NCBI GenBank assembly: GCA_030685235.1
Contig: MU839133.1
Span: 1-64,000 of the forward strand
Source of the DNA: Copromyces sp. CBS 386.78
Lineage: Eukaryota > Ascomycota > Sordariomycetes > Sordariales > Sordariaceae
Reading direction: 5' to 3'
Length of the DNA: 64,000 nucleotides
In this document: piece by piece, positions 37,237-48,410 of the stretch
How the letters are laid out: every line of letters begins with the position of its first letter
Position numbering within the stretch: the first letter of the stretch is position 1
The notes under the pieces: model-generated
Seen by the model: the letters and a program-made list of their open reading frames with translations, nothing else
Database searches by the model: none
What the model was told of the DNA's origin: nothing
Made by a program: the position numbers and the translations under genes

Positions 37237-37753
37237 AATAAAAATCTCGGGCAATAGTAATTATAATGCTTTCTTTCTTAAAGTAACTAACGACCTTAGA
37301 ATTATAGACGCGCTAGATTAATTGTATATATAATTTATTTTGAAGGTTAAAAGGCTAGGCGTCTATTTCTTTCGTTATTAATTATCCTAGGATCTAAAGT
37401 TAGTTTCTATATGTAAACCTACTTTAGGGGTCGATCTTATATTCGGATATTTATAATTAAAGGCTAATATTAATAGAAAAAGTATAATTATTATCTTAAA
37501 TTATTCGGTATATTTCCTAATAAATAAAGTCGGTTTAGATCGTTTAGTTCTAAAGTTTCTATAAATTTAGATTATGAAAAGCCTTAATATTAAGTAAATT
37601 TACGCCTTCCCCTACCGAAATAATAAAAATGCGTATATATTTATGTAAAACTTCGTTAAAGATAAACTACAAATCCTTTACTTCTAAGTTAATACCGTTA
37701 GGGAAATCCTATTCCTTCTTCGAAAGGGTATTTAAAATTATAATTTTAATTTT

Positions 37754-38329
37754 GAGAATGTCTTTTCGCACCGTCATAAAAGTCTTCCGGCACCGTCACC
37801 CCACTCATCCCGCGCGCCAAGCACACGCTAATGCACACCAAAATTTTTAAGCCAATCAAATCGCTCGCATCCATTCTGAGTCTCCACGCTCCTATTCTTA
37901 GCGTCAGCAAACTATACCGCGCAATAGTCGTGACAGCTGTGACAGTCGTGACGGTTGCTGACAGCCGTTCATAGTCGCGACAGTCGCTGACAGCCGTTGA
38001 CGATTGAGTGCGATTAATCGCTTAATTGAGCGATTTAATTAAGCGATTCAATTGAGCGATGTGCGACCGTGCGATGTGTAGATCTGGGTATAGATCTGGG
38101 CGCACATCTAGGCTAGGTACGTGATATTTCATGAAAGAATGTTATGCCTAGATTTTTGGTGTGAAATTTATAAAAGAATACAATTGCGAGGTAGAGTGTG
38201 GACCGCGATTTGGATGCGAGCGATCTGATTGGCTTAAAAAATTTGAGGTGCATTAGCGCGCAGGAAGGGTGTAAGTGGGTGGGGTGACGGTGCCGGAAGA
38301 CATTTATGACAGTGCGAAAAGACATTCTC
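37754..38329. mobile_element. TIR element M2 in G2
   Basis: The ends are GAGAATGTCTTTTCGCACCG and its inverse. The duplication TTAATTTT is perfect at 37746-37753 and 38330-38337. It is 576 bp. The interior has GTGACAGTCGTGACGG-like short repeats. It is less RIP-altered than its host element. Confidence 0.9.
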
Positions 38330-40885
38330 TTAATTTTAAAGTAATAAATTAAATTGAAATTAAACTGGGATAACTCTTTAGCCTAGCGGGCTTACTATTC
38401 TAAAAGGCGCTACCGCTCTATAAAATATTCTAAATTCCAATAATCAATCTAAATTATAAACCTAGGGTATAAATATAATTCGGCAGACTACTAATCTAAG
38501 TAATAGATTACTACTAATATTTCCTTATTGTAAATAGGGTAATTCCGTTTAATAGAAGAGAACTTTTATAAATAGAATACAACAGCGTACTTATAATTAT
38601 CCACTTCCTATATAAATACTCTTCCTAACGTAAAACCGCTATAATTTATTTTTAAGAATGTAGGGTAATTAAAATCGAATTCTACGAAGATAAGAATTCT
38701 AGTAAATAAATCTTTTATTATATTGAAGGCCTATTATTACTCCTCCCTTTATAAAAATTCGATTCCTTTACCGGTAAATCCTATTAAAAGACTAGTAATC
38801 TCGGAAAAATTCTTAATAAAAATGTAATAGTAATTTATAAAGTTTAAAAAACTCTTAATACCTTTCTATAACCTTAAAACTTCCTATTCCTTAATCGCTT
38901 ATACTTTTTCGGGGTCTACTTCGATTTTTACGCTTACGTATATAATAAAACCTAAATATTTTACCTTTTTAATTGCGAATTCGCACTTATTTAAATCGAA
39001 GTATAAGTTAGCCTTGTTTAATTTATTAAAGATTAAACGGATTTTATATATATAATTAGTATAGGAACCGTTAGAATAAATAAGGATATTATTTATATAG
39101 GCGGAAGCGAAGTTATTAAAGTATTCTTTTAAAATAGAATTAATATATTTCTAAAACGTGTTTAATGTACTACAAAGGTTAAAAGGGGTAACTATTTACT
39201 TAAATAAACCGAACCGTATAATAAAAGCCGTTTTCCACTCTTTACCCATCGTTATCCGGATCTTATAGAACGCTTATATAATATCGACTTTTATTAATTA
39301 TTTAACCCTTTTTAAATTACGAAAAAAAATTTTAATAAGGGGGAGGGGATAATAATCTAACTTAATAATAGTATTAAATTTATAGTAATTATAATAAAAA
39401 CGGAACCTACCTCTCAGTTTCCGTATAAATAATATTGGAACTACGGCTTCGGAACGGCTAGGGCGGATAAACCCTTTATTAAATAATTTTCGTAAAATTT
39501 TCTTTAAAACTAATAATTCTTCTCAAAATATATTATATAGTAAACTTATTAATATTAAAAGGTCGTTTCTATTAACATCCTTCTTAATTTTAATATAATA
39601 ATTAATACTTAACTTATATAAATTTAGTTTATTAACCTCCTACTTTATAAATAAGAGAATTAAGTCGTAGAATTCGGTAAATATTATCTTCTTAAATTCG
39701 GCTTTAGTCTTTAACTTCTTTAATGCGAAGGCCCTCTCTATATTATATATTGAAACTATTATAATTAGGATTACGTAATTTCTTTTAGGACTATAGACGT
39801 AGTTAAAAAAACGTAAGGCCCTTATTATTATAACTATTTTTATCTCCGTTTCCTAAATATATAAAGTACGTTAATTAATATAAGGGAACTACTTATTAAT
39901 ATTCCCGTACTAAAATCTTTTCTAGTATAGTATAGAAAATAATTTGCTCTAAGAAAGCTAAAGTTTTCCGAAAATAACTAGGTATTTTAATTAGGGTACT
40001 ACGTAAATATTAACTTATTAATAATATCTGTTAATCTTTATTGTAAATATAATTATTTTACTAATTTCGGCCCCCTTTATAGCTTTAAAAGCGCCTTTAA
40101 TTTAACAGGTATTAATAGAGATCTAGGGGAGGCGTAAGTTGTTTATAAAATTTTTATTTATTATAATATAATATTGGTATCCTTCATTTATTAATATATA
40201 TAAGAGGTTTCGGTTTTAAATAATAATTAGTATTTTTATTACTTCTATTTCTAATACTAATATATTAATCGTTATTCGAAATTTAATCCCTTTAGGGGGT
40301 AATATAAATAAAAGAATATAAATAGCTATTATAGTATTAGACTTTAAGTCCCGACGATAAATTAAAGTTAGGCTTTTCCCTATTCGGTAGGTATAGAGGC
40401 CGGGGAATCGGATTTATTATCTTTAAGTAAAAGGGTGTAAATATTAATATTAGTAATTATTAAAATAATAAAAGTAGTTTAAATACGTACCTAGTTTAAG
40501 TTAATAGCCGGGGTATACGGATATTAAATTTATAAATAACTATTCCCTCCGTACTTTATATAATAGTTTTATTTCTTTTTTTTATAATAATTTTCGTTAG
40601 AAACCTATTTAGCGTATTATTTTCCAACGCTATTAATTGAGTAATATAGAGCCTAAATTGCTCTAATAGCGGTTATTATTATATTGCTATTAATATCTTT
40701 AAGCGCCGTATTAAACCTTGAAAATCTAATAGTAGCCAAATAAATAGCGGCTATATAAGGGGAGGGGGTAAATACTTAACTATATACGTAGCGACCTTTA
40801 CCTTATTTCCAAGCTTATTAAAAGGCTTAATTAGGTCTAATCTACTCGAAATTCTATATAATAATATAAAAGCGCTATATATATT

Positions 40886-41298
40886 GAGAATGTCTTTTCA
40901 CACCGTCATAAATGTCTTCTGGCACCGTTATCAAAAAAGGCTTTTAGGGGTAACTCAGCCAAACTAAGGCCGTAGCATATAAAAAGTACATCGACATTTT
41001 TATTTATTTTCCTTCTATAATATAATATGTCCGGCGTATTTAGGCGCCCTCTATAGCCCTCAATACACAATAAAAGAAAAAAGAAATATTTATTTACTTT
41101 AAATTTGGAATATTTACATTGAATCTTTCCTTTGAATAGATACGTCTACGGCAATTAAACTATAAAATAGAGTAGAAAATTAAAAAAATTATAGTACCAT
41201 TTTCATACTGACAACTTCTTTTTTAGCAAAGTTATACTTAGTAGTATTTTGGACGACAGTGTATAAAGACATTTGCGACGGTGCGAAAAGACTTTCTC
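40886..41298. mobile_element. TIR element M3 in G2
   Basis: The ends are GAGAATGTCTTTTCACACCG and the inverse of GAGAAAGTCTTTTCGCACCG. The duplication TATATATT is perfect at 40878-40885 and 41299-41306. It is 413 bp with an interior unlike M2. No coding frame. Confidence 0.88.
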
Positions 41299-42049
41299 TA
41301 TATATTTATTATAATTTATTAATATAGCTACGGATATTAATTATTACTTTAATTCCTTAAAAAGCGAACTAATTAATTAGACGAAATAAAAATTATTAAT
41401 CTAAATATTACTATTAGCTGCAGTAAATACCTACTCGAATTTAGGCAAAAATTCGCCTAAAGGCTCTCCGTATACCTAAACTATCTTCTATAATTTAATT
41501 TACGCCTTTTATATTTCCTACTTACTATCGAAGATTTAAATAAAGTATTCGAAGAAATACTAGGGGTTAAAAGACTTATTAGGACTTCTTATAATTTAAA
41601 ACGCTTAAATATGTAATTTTAATTTAGTGGAGAACGTATATAGGATTTAATATTATATAACCTTATTATTACTAATAAAATTATCCGGGCTATCTAAATT
41701 ATATTTAAAAATTAATTAATTTATAAAAAAATAGAACGAACTAGATTTTCTATTTTAAGTAAGCTAATCGAGAACTTTCCGCTTCGATTTTTTAACGGAA
41801 ATCGCTACTACTAGTATAATAGTAAGCGCTATAATTTAACCGCTAAATTAAATATAATAGATTCGGCTAGAATCGTATTTAATGAATTTAGCGCGGAGAG
41901 CCGCGACCTAATTAGCGTTTTAGAATAGCCTAATTATAGGGTCGGGAGAGGGGTTTAGAAAGGGGGGAGCGGATATATTAATATATTCGGGGAGAACGGT
42001 AGGAGGATAGGTGTTGAGCGTATTGAGTAGAGAGTTGAAAGGGGGGAGT

Positions 42050-42147
42050 CCGCTACTCTGCTGGGGGTTCTGCTGAGGGTTCTGCTGGTTCTGCTGGTTC
42101 TGCTAGTTCTGCTGGTTCTGCTGGTTCTGCTGGTTTTGCTGGTTCGG
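42050..42147. repeat. (TGCTGGTTC)n 9-bp minisatellite in G2 gag region
   Basis: About nine copies. On the minus strand it keeps an open RTS/RTSRTS repeat, so it was probably part of gag. Confidence 0.85.
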
Positions 42148-42235
42148 ATCGTCAAGATTTATCTGCTAGTAGTTTCCGTCTACTATGGTGAGGACCGCGT
42201 GCGTATAGAAGGACGATGTGTGAGGTCGAACCTAA

Positions 42236-42431
42236 TATTATGGTTCTTGTACGGTTGGTACAGGTATAAGGTAAAATATATATTGAAAAGGTTCGACAAG
42301 GAGAAGAAGAATCTAGATATATGGAGGGAGCGGTGGATAGCGCTCTTATACCTAAGGGGTTTGTATTAGGAGATAGGGTGCACGTCTGGAAGGCTTTCAG
42401 ACTAGGACCTCTGGACGGCAGCCCCATAACA
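42236..42431 (-). repeat. G2 5' LTR
   Basis: Direct repeat of 32957-33152, 196 bp. Confidence 0.9.
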
Positions 42432-42436
42432 CCGCC

Positions 42437-44369
42437 TTATAAGTTTTAAGAATTTGCTCTCTACCTATGTATATAAGACGACGATATATCGTAGAGTAAT
42501 TAATTAATACTATTATAGCGTAACGGGTATTTTAAAGGAAATTTGTGTATATTAAGACTAATAGTATTGGAAGGTTATTAATCTATCTATATTGGATAGT
42601 AACCTTATAGGCCGTAATCTAGTTAAACCGCATATCCTAAACTATATTATTATCGAAAAGTCTTTTAGTTGTAAGTAGATTTGTTAGAATACTAGGGGAA
42701 TAAATTACATTCTTAATTCGAATTATAATATTAATATTCGTTATAATTAGTATTGTAAGTTCTATTATACTTATATAATAAGTATACGTAGAATTACCGT
42801 TGCCAACGGTATAAATAATAGGATAGGAAAGCGGTTATAAGTTAGTAAATTACTTTAAATAATTAAAAATATTCGAAGTATAATTAGAGTCGTATATAAT
42901 TAAGTTGTATATATTTATTTGCTTTCGAGCTTATTAGTCTTTAATAATATTACTTTATATATATTAAAATTATAATTGGTTTAAACTAATTAATTAATAA
43001 TTATTAATACGTTAGGTAGCGTTAGCTAAGGGCTCTAATAAAAATCTATACCGCTGGTGGCTATAAATATTCCGCCGCTATAAAGAAGGGTAGAACTACT
43101 AGTAGTAACCGGGGTAGTAAAGTTAGAAGAACTATTGTTAACTAAGGTATTAGTACTAGTAGTAGTAGCCGTAGCGGCCTTTTTAGCGATAGCCTCTTAT
43201 TTATTCTTCTAAGTATTAGGAGCTTACTTTAGGTCATAAGTCTAATAAATCTTACCCTTATTACTAATATAGTAATTACAAGGTATATACTTTTAATTTT
43301 TATATATTTTCTTATCGTACGAAATATATTAGATCTTTTTATTATTATTATCCTTAATAGAAGAAATTTTAATATTAAAAGCTATAGTACCCGTACTAGT
43401 CTTATTAATATTAACGTTGAAGTTAGGTATACGGGCCTTAGCAATACCGATATTACTCAATTTAGCCAGTAGATTACTAATAGTTATCTATTTATCTTCT
43501 AAGGCCTTTAATTAGTATTTAGCGTCGATAAGGTAGGCATTTTTAACTACGTTGTATAAATAGCCGATTTCGATATCGTCGGTGAATTTATATTTAATAT
43601 TATAAACGCGCTTACGAAATTTAGTATATTAGTTAAAGAAGGATCCTATAGAATCGAAGTTAAATCTTTTAATAGATATAAATGCGTAGAGGACTTTTGT
43701 ACGGGCTTTATTAGTAACACGAACAATATAGGATTGAACAAAGTTGAATAGAGCCTTAGGATCTTTACTCTTTCTATCCTAACTATTAAATATAAGAGTA
43801 GTAACAACCAATTCGTTCTTAAAAGTAGACAATAAAACCTTTATAGCCCCGGCACGCTTTATATACTAGGTATTATACTTTTCTAATTCGGTCTCCTCGT
43901 TGGGCTTAGCGGGGGGATTTTTAGCGAAAATAAATTTGTATAGACTTAGGGAATTAAATTTAGCTTTGAAACCTTACTCCTAACTATCGATATTCTACTT
44001 GCCTAGAAGGTAAACGAGGGAAGATAGGATAGATATAATAGTATTATTATCGTTAATTGTTTAGAAAAAGAGATTGAGGTTTGCGCTAGTTATTAAACTA
44101 GACGCGGGTATATTAATTAGGGTAATTATTTAATTAATTTTTATTAATCGCACTAAAAAAGTCGATTGTAAGTATAGATTACAGCTATTAAATCCCAGAA
44201 TCTTTATATAGTAAACGTAGGAAATATTGTCGCGTAGTCGAACGATTTATCGATGCGCGATCTTTTCTTATTAACCCGAATGCTAATAGACTCGTGGAGT
44301 TTGCCGTATTAATTACTACGATTACTATATAGTTGCGATTATAGGGAAGGATAAAGAGGGTTTATAACT
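42437..44369 (-). pseudogene. Copia gag/5' coding remnant
   Basis: An AT-rich, stop-filled interval between the copia 5' LTR (44370-44531) and the G2 insertion. By position it should hold gag and the start of pol. I could not read a decisive motif. Confidence 0.5.
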
Positions 44370-44531
44370 TATAAGATCACGAGCGATGGAGAACGTGATC
44401 GATGTAATGAATGATAATAATGCTATAGAAGGGAAAGCGGGAGATTTGGAGGGCTAGAAACGGTGGGCTAAACCTAGGGTACGAGTAGGGCGAACAGATG
44501 GCCTGTGCCCTGTGCCCGGGACCCACCAACA
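44370..44531 (-). repeat. Copia 5' LTR, uninterrupted
   Basis: A 162-bp direct repeat of 21339-21382 plus 29359-29476. It shows the empty site for T1. Confidence 0.87.
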
Positions 44532-44536
44532 TTTTC

Positions 44537-45086
44537 ACTTGTTCCAAGTTCCCATCTCTGAAATCGTATAAAATCAGGCAGGCACTATAATATTCCTCTT
44601 TTCCGCTTTCAGGACTGAATCAGCAGCCAGTCAGCTCGAACAAGTTGACCGGCTGCAGAAGAACATCGGTTATGCCCAGAGGAAGGCCCCACGGCCATGA
44701 ATGACCAGATGAAGAGAAAGAAATCCAGAAAGAGATTGCAAGGGACGTCAATCCTACCGTGTATTCTCTCGTTATACCTTTCCCATTCCTCAAAGACATA
44801 TCCAAACATAGGTACCGAACAAACAAGGATGAACGCAGAGTCGCAGACATTATCAAACCCAGGACACGATTGAAGAGGAAAACAAACCCAACGATTTGTA
44901 CAACCAGCAAGCAATATGTACGGTAGGTATCCAGGTATCCAAGAAGATGCTCCTTTCCTTCTAACCGTCCCAAACAAACAAGGCGGACACAGAATCCCCC
45001 ATCTCATGCCCACTCTTACATCCCAGACAGCGCAGGAACAAGTTTCTCCAATCTTACAACCTCCACCCCCACCCCCTCTAGTCCTC
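44537..45086. other. Intergenic 3' flank of the Zn2Cys6 gene
   Basis: GC-normal sequence begins exactly at the copia target duplication. No gene seen; it probably includes the 3' untranslated region of the minus-strand factor. Confidence 0.5.
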
Positions 45087-48000
45087 TCACAATATACTCC
45101 CCGGCATAATCATCCCAGTCTCCACCCCCCTCTGCGCCTCCCGTTCACTGGCTTCGCTCAACCCCGGCAACCTGTAACCACCTCCACCTCCACCACCATG
45201 TCCATGCCCCCTAGCGACATGCATTTCCCTCTGTCTCTGCTCCTCCCTAGCCCTCCTGATCGCACACCCGCCCAACCTCACCAGTTCTTCCATAAACTCA
45301 TCCACCGTCTTCAAATGCAAGAGCTCAGTCTGCGTCGGTCGTCGGATACGTATCCCCTTTATCAAGCCCGGAGCGGATTCCAAGAGGCGAAGATCGTCTT
45401 CGGCTTGGGGGTCGAGCGGGTTGAGGAGGATGGAGCAGAAGATGGTCATTACTGCTGACATTGGGTAGAGGATGATTACCCTGGACACAGTTAATGGTTA
45501 GTTCCTGGTTGGGAGTATGAAAAAGGGATGGATGGACGGACTGCAATGTAGGGTAGGGTAGGTGTGACAATGAACTGAACTTACCAGAATGCCTCCCCTA
45601 ACAGGGCGCGTGTAACGGAGCGTAGGTAGATAAGCGTCGACCGACTCGCTTCCACCGAGAGCGCCAAACTGCTACTGACACCCTCCATCAATATCTCCCC
45701 CGGCCTCGACGCGTTCTCCACATCCTCCAACACCCTACACCCGCTCATTCTCGCAGCGCTCTGGCTCTGCCAGGCCCTGCACCTCCCCGTCGCTTGATGG
45801 ATCGTGGCGACCAGATGATGGTACTGTAGGTTGATAAGGATAGTACGAATGCTTTCGGCCGACATGTTGGAGTTGTAACCTCTTCCTCCGTGGTGGTGTT
45901 TATGTCTTTGTCTTTGTCTACCACTGGTGGTCCCACTTCCACTTCCATCATCATCATCATAGCCATATCCATGTCCATGTCCATGTGCCTGCTGCCCCTG
46001 CGGCGGACCTTGCTCGTGTCGCTGTCCCTGCCCCCGTCCAGACCCATGAAATCCATCAATATGGCAATTAAAGGAACCCGCAGCTTTCTCATTGCATGTG
46101 CCTTCTTCGCCCAACCCACCACCACCACCACCCTCAGGCAAAGTCGTCCTCGGTAAAGACAAGGCAGGCCTATATTTTTCCGGCATCGATAACCGCCACC
46201 GCTCCAGCTCGTCGTCTAGCTCTCTGATGTCCCGCAATAACTCGGCGTCGGACTTGCGCAGGGCGGAGGCGGAGTAGAGGAGTTTGCAGGTTTTGGATTT
46301 GATGAGGGTTAGACGGAGGTCTCCGGGCAAAACTGGGACCGAGGTTTCGTCTAGATGGGGGTAAGATGTCGTGCTCGTGCTAGTGGTGGTGTATGACGAT
46401 GTCCCTGCCCCTGATGGGCTTTGGAAGGAGTGGGAGGAGTTGTGGGCGTGAGAAGAAGGGTGAGAGTTCGTGGGGTAGTAGAGATGCCGTTCTTTTAGAG
46501 CCTCAAGCTCGTGACGGTCAAGATACTGAATCTCAAGATAACCCGGCGGTAAAGAGAGGTCGCAGTGGTCGTCGTCTATCGAAGGGGGTTGGCCTGTTCG
46601 AAGGGAGATATCCGTATCGATGCTGTAGCACAACCAGAAGAGTTTCCGGAGGTGACGACGTTTGCGATCTGCAATGTCGACTGGTGCTGAAGCCGGTGTT
46701 GTCGTTCCACTTCCATGTCCAGACCGAGACTCGGGCGTCGTTAGCCACGAAGTATTGGAAAGCTTATGTCCGCCCAGCATGAACATGATGCGGCAGGCAA
46801 ATGCCAGGAGCATAGCCGAAGACTGAACCTGCCCCAAGAAGAGCTGGTAGAGACACAGCATGAACGACGTCTGCAAGCTGGTGATATCCAAGGCTTGGAT
46901 AGTCAGCGGCAAAAGCATCTGCGCCTTGGCAGCCATCATGTCGGTATCGATGCTGGGAATATCAGGGAACCTTTCTGTTCTCTCAAACTCCAGCAACGAA
47001 ATAGTGGACAAGAAAGCAAACACGCATGCCTTGGCATTGATCTGCTCAAAACTCAACCCATTCATCCCACCCTGCTCCCCACCATGTCCATAGGCCAGAT
47101 CCAGCGTCTCCTCAAACAAGACGGGATCAACCATGGGGAACGCCAGCCTGAACTCGGACGCTATGAAAAAGGAAACGTATTGCTCCACGACTTTGCGTTC
47201 GGGCAACTCCAGCTGGCCTACTGGCTGCCGAGCCACCTTGCACAAAAATACAGAATCAAGGCTGGGTCGCGTCTGCCAGGGAGGCACGTCACCCCATATT
47301 TCTGGGAAGGAGGCTTCTTGTCCGGTGCGAGAACGGATCCATGCTTGGCCGTCTTCGGAAAAGAAGGGGATGCCGTTGTAGGAGGAGATTTCTCCTAGGT
47401 GGTAGCCGGCGAAGTGAAGTTTACCGAAGTAGGAGCTGTTGCCCGGGTTGGGATTGAGGTTCGGGTTGGCGACGGGGAAGTGGGAGTAGACGGGGTGGAC
47501 CTGTTCTGGTTCTTGGTGATGTTGTTGCTGGTGGTGTTGTTGATGTTGGTGTTGGTGTTGATGTTGATGTTGATGTTGATGTTGATGTTGATACTGGGCA
47601 GGGGTGCGGCTCGTGTGGTGTGTCTGCTCCGAAGAGACACTCCCGTGAGGGGAATGTGTGCGGGACAGGGGACTTGGATGGAATGATTCCGAGGTGTGAG
47701 CCGAGAATGGAAAGGCGTGATAATTGCCACCTCCAGAACGGGAAACTGGTCGAGTAGGGCCACCAAAACCCGATGTCGATGTTCCTGACGGCGTTGAGGC
47801 AACAGACGATGAAGGTGAGTGTGGATGGTTGTAAGGGTCCAGGTGTTGAGCATAGATGCTGTCGTCGATCGATCCAGGGAGAGATGAATGACCGTGTTGA
47901 GGATCCCCAAGATCCGAGTTCGATTGTATTGGTCTGGGTGAGATGCCAAGATGGGCAGCCAGGGGTGGCAGCAGTGGCTGTTGCTGTGGTGGGAGTGGTG

Positions 48001-48410
48001 ACGGATGCGGCGGCTGGTGGAACAGTTGCGGTTGAGATTGGCTTGCATTAGGGGGACGGAGATCGGAGGAAGAGGGGCCGATAGTGACGTCGACGACAGC
48101 CGATGAGGGGGAGGGGCCGACGTCGACAGAAGAAGAATTGGTGCCGGCTGTGGTTGTATTTCCGCCGCTCCCGTTGCTATTCCGAGCCCACGTTTTCCGT
48201 CCGGTCACCCGATTGAAGGTGCACGACATGCCATGGTGATGGCACCAATTGCAGTTGGTAGAGGGCACGTCGGCGCTGTCGCATTGGATCTACAAATGGG
48301 ATTAGCTGAGGAAGCACGGCATTTTGGGCGGGAAAACACAAAAAAACCTTTCGCTTGTGACATGAATCACAGGCTCTTTTTCTCTTTTGTGTCGGTTGAG
48401 TGGAAGGCAT
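45087..48410 (-). CDS. Zn2Cys6 fungal transcription factor (3 exons, 1053 aa)
   Basis: Exons are complement(45087-45480, 45585-48289, 48348-48410), in frame throughout. Residues 14-44 form the zinc cluster with Cys 14, 17, 24, 34, 37 and 44 (CDSCHKRKIQC, NCNWCHHHGMSC); the first 58-bp intron splits it after KRK. A Gln/His tract (QHQHQHQ..., from a microsatellite at 47507-47598) and Ser/Pro-rich linkers follow. A segment LHFAGYHLGEISSYNGIPFF precedes the fungal-specific factor domain (roughly residues 390-650, starting ERKVVEQYVSFFIASEFRLA). The second intron (45481-45584, GTAAGT...CCAG) joins GEAF to WVIILYPMSAV. It should be a nuclear DNA-binding regulator; its target is unknown. The donor GTTTTT of intron 1 is weak but gives a perfect zinc cluster. 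Confidence 0.9.
47507..47598. repeat. Microsatellite coding the Gln/His tract
   Basis: A GTTGAT/GTTGGT-type hexamer array inside the transcription-factor coding region, giving alternating Gln and His. Length polymorphism between strains would be expected. Confidence 0.85.

Larger units (their letters stand above)
33153..42235 (-). pseudogene. G2 gag-pol remnant
   Basis: On the minus strand: a gag-like low-complexity frame near 42000-42150, decayed reverse transcriptase at about 39180-39290 (AFYKIRITMG and KTAFIIRFGLFK, from the TAF.TRYGLFE motif), and integrase at about 35680-35770 (GLFKPFNVSDRYYRYL and IDFITDLPLTY). RIP stops are abundant and three TIR elements interrupt the coding region. 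No function is possible. Confidence 0.82.
32957..42431 (-). mobile_element. Ty3/gypsy LTR retrotransposon G2 inside copia, RIP-mutated, with three nested TIR elements
   Basis: The 196-bp LTRs (32957-33152 and 42236-42431) contain ATGGTTCTTGTACGGTTGG and ACAGCGCTCTTATACC-type blocks and start TGTTATGG or TATTATGG. A perfect CCGCC duplication lies at 32952-32956 and 42432-42436. Without the three TIR insertions it is about 7.1 kb. The coding direction is minus. Confidence 0.92.
21339..44531 (-). mobile_element. Ty1/copia LTR retrotransposon (outer shell of nested insertion), RIP-mutated
   Basis: The two 162-bp LTRs start TGTGAGATCACG (right copy TATAAGATCACG, as expected from RIP) and end GGGACCCACCAACA. 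The element is flanked by a perfect 5-bp duplication TTTTC at 21334-21338 and 44532-44536. Removing nested elements leaves about 5.4 kb between the LTRs, normal for copia. On the minus strand near 30530 the reverse transcriptase box reads FVFYVNDF (YVDD with RIP changes), and about 30700 holds IKYYTALNGYPF, a decayed LYGLKQAP-type motif. No intact frame survives. Confidence 0.88.
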
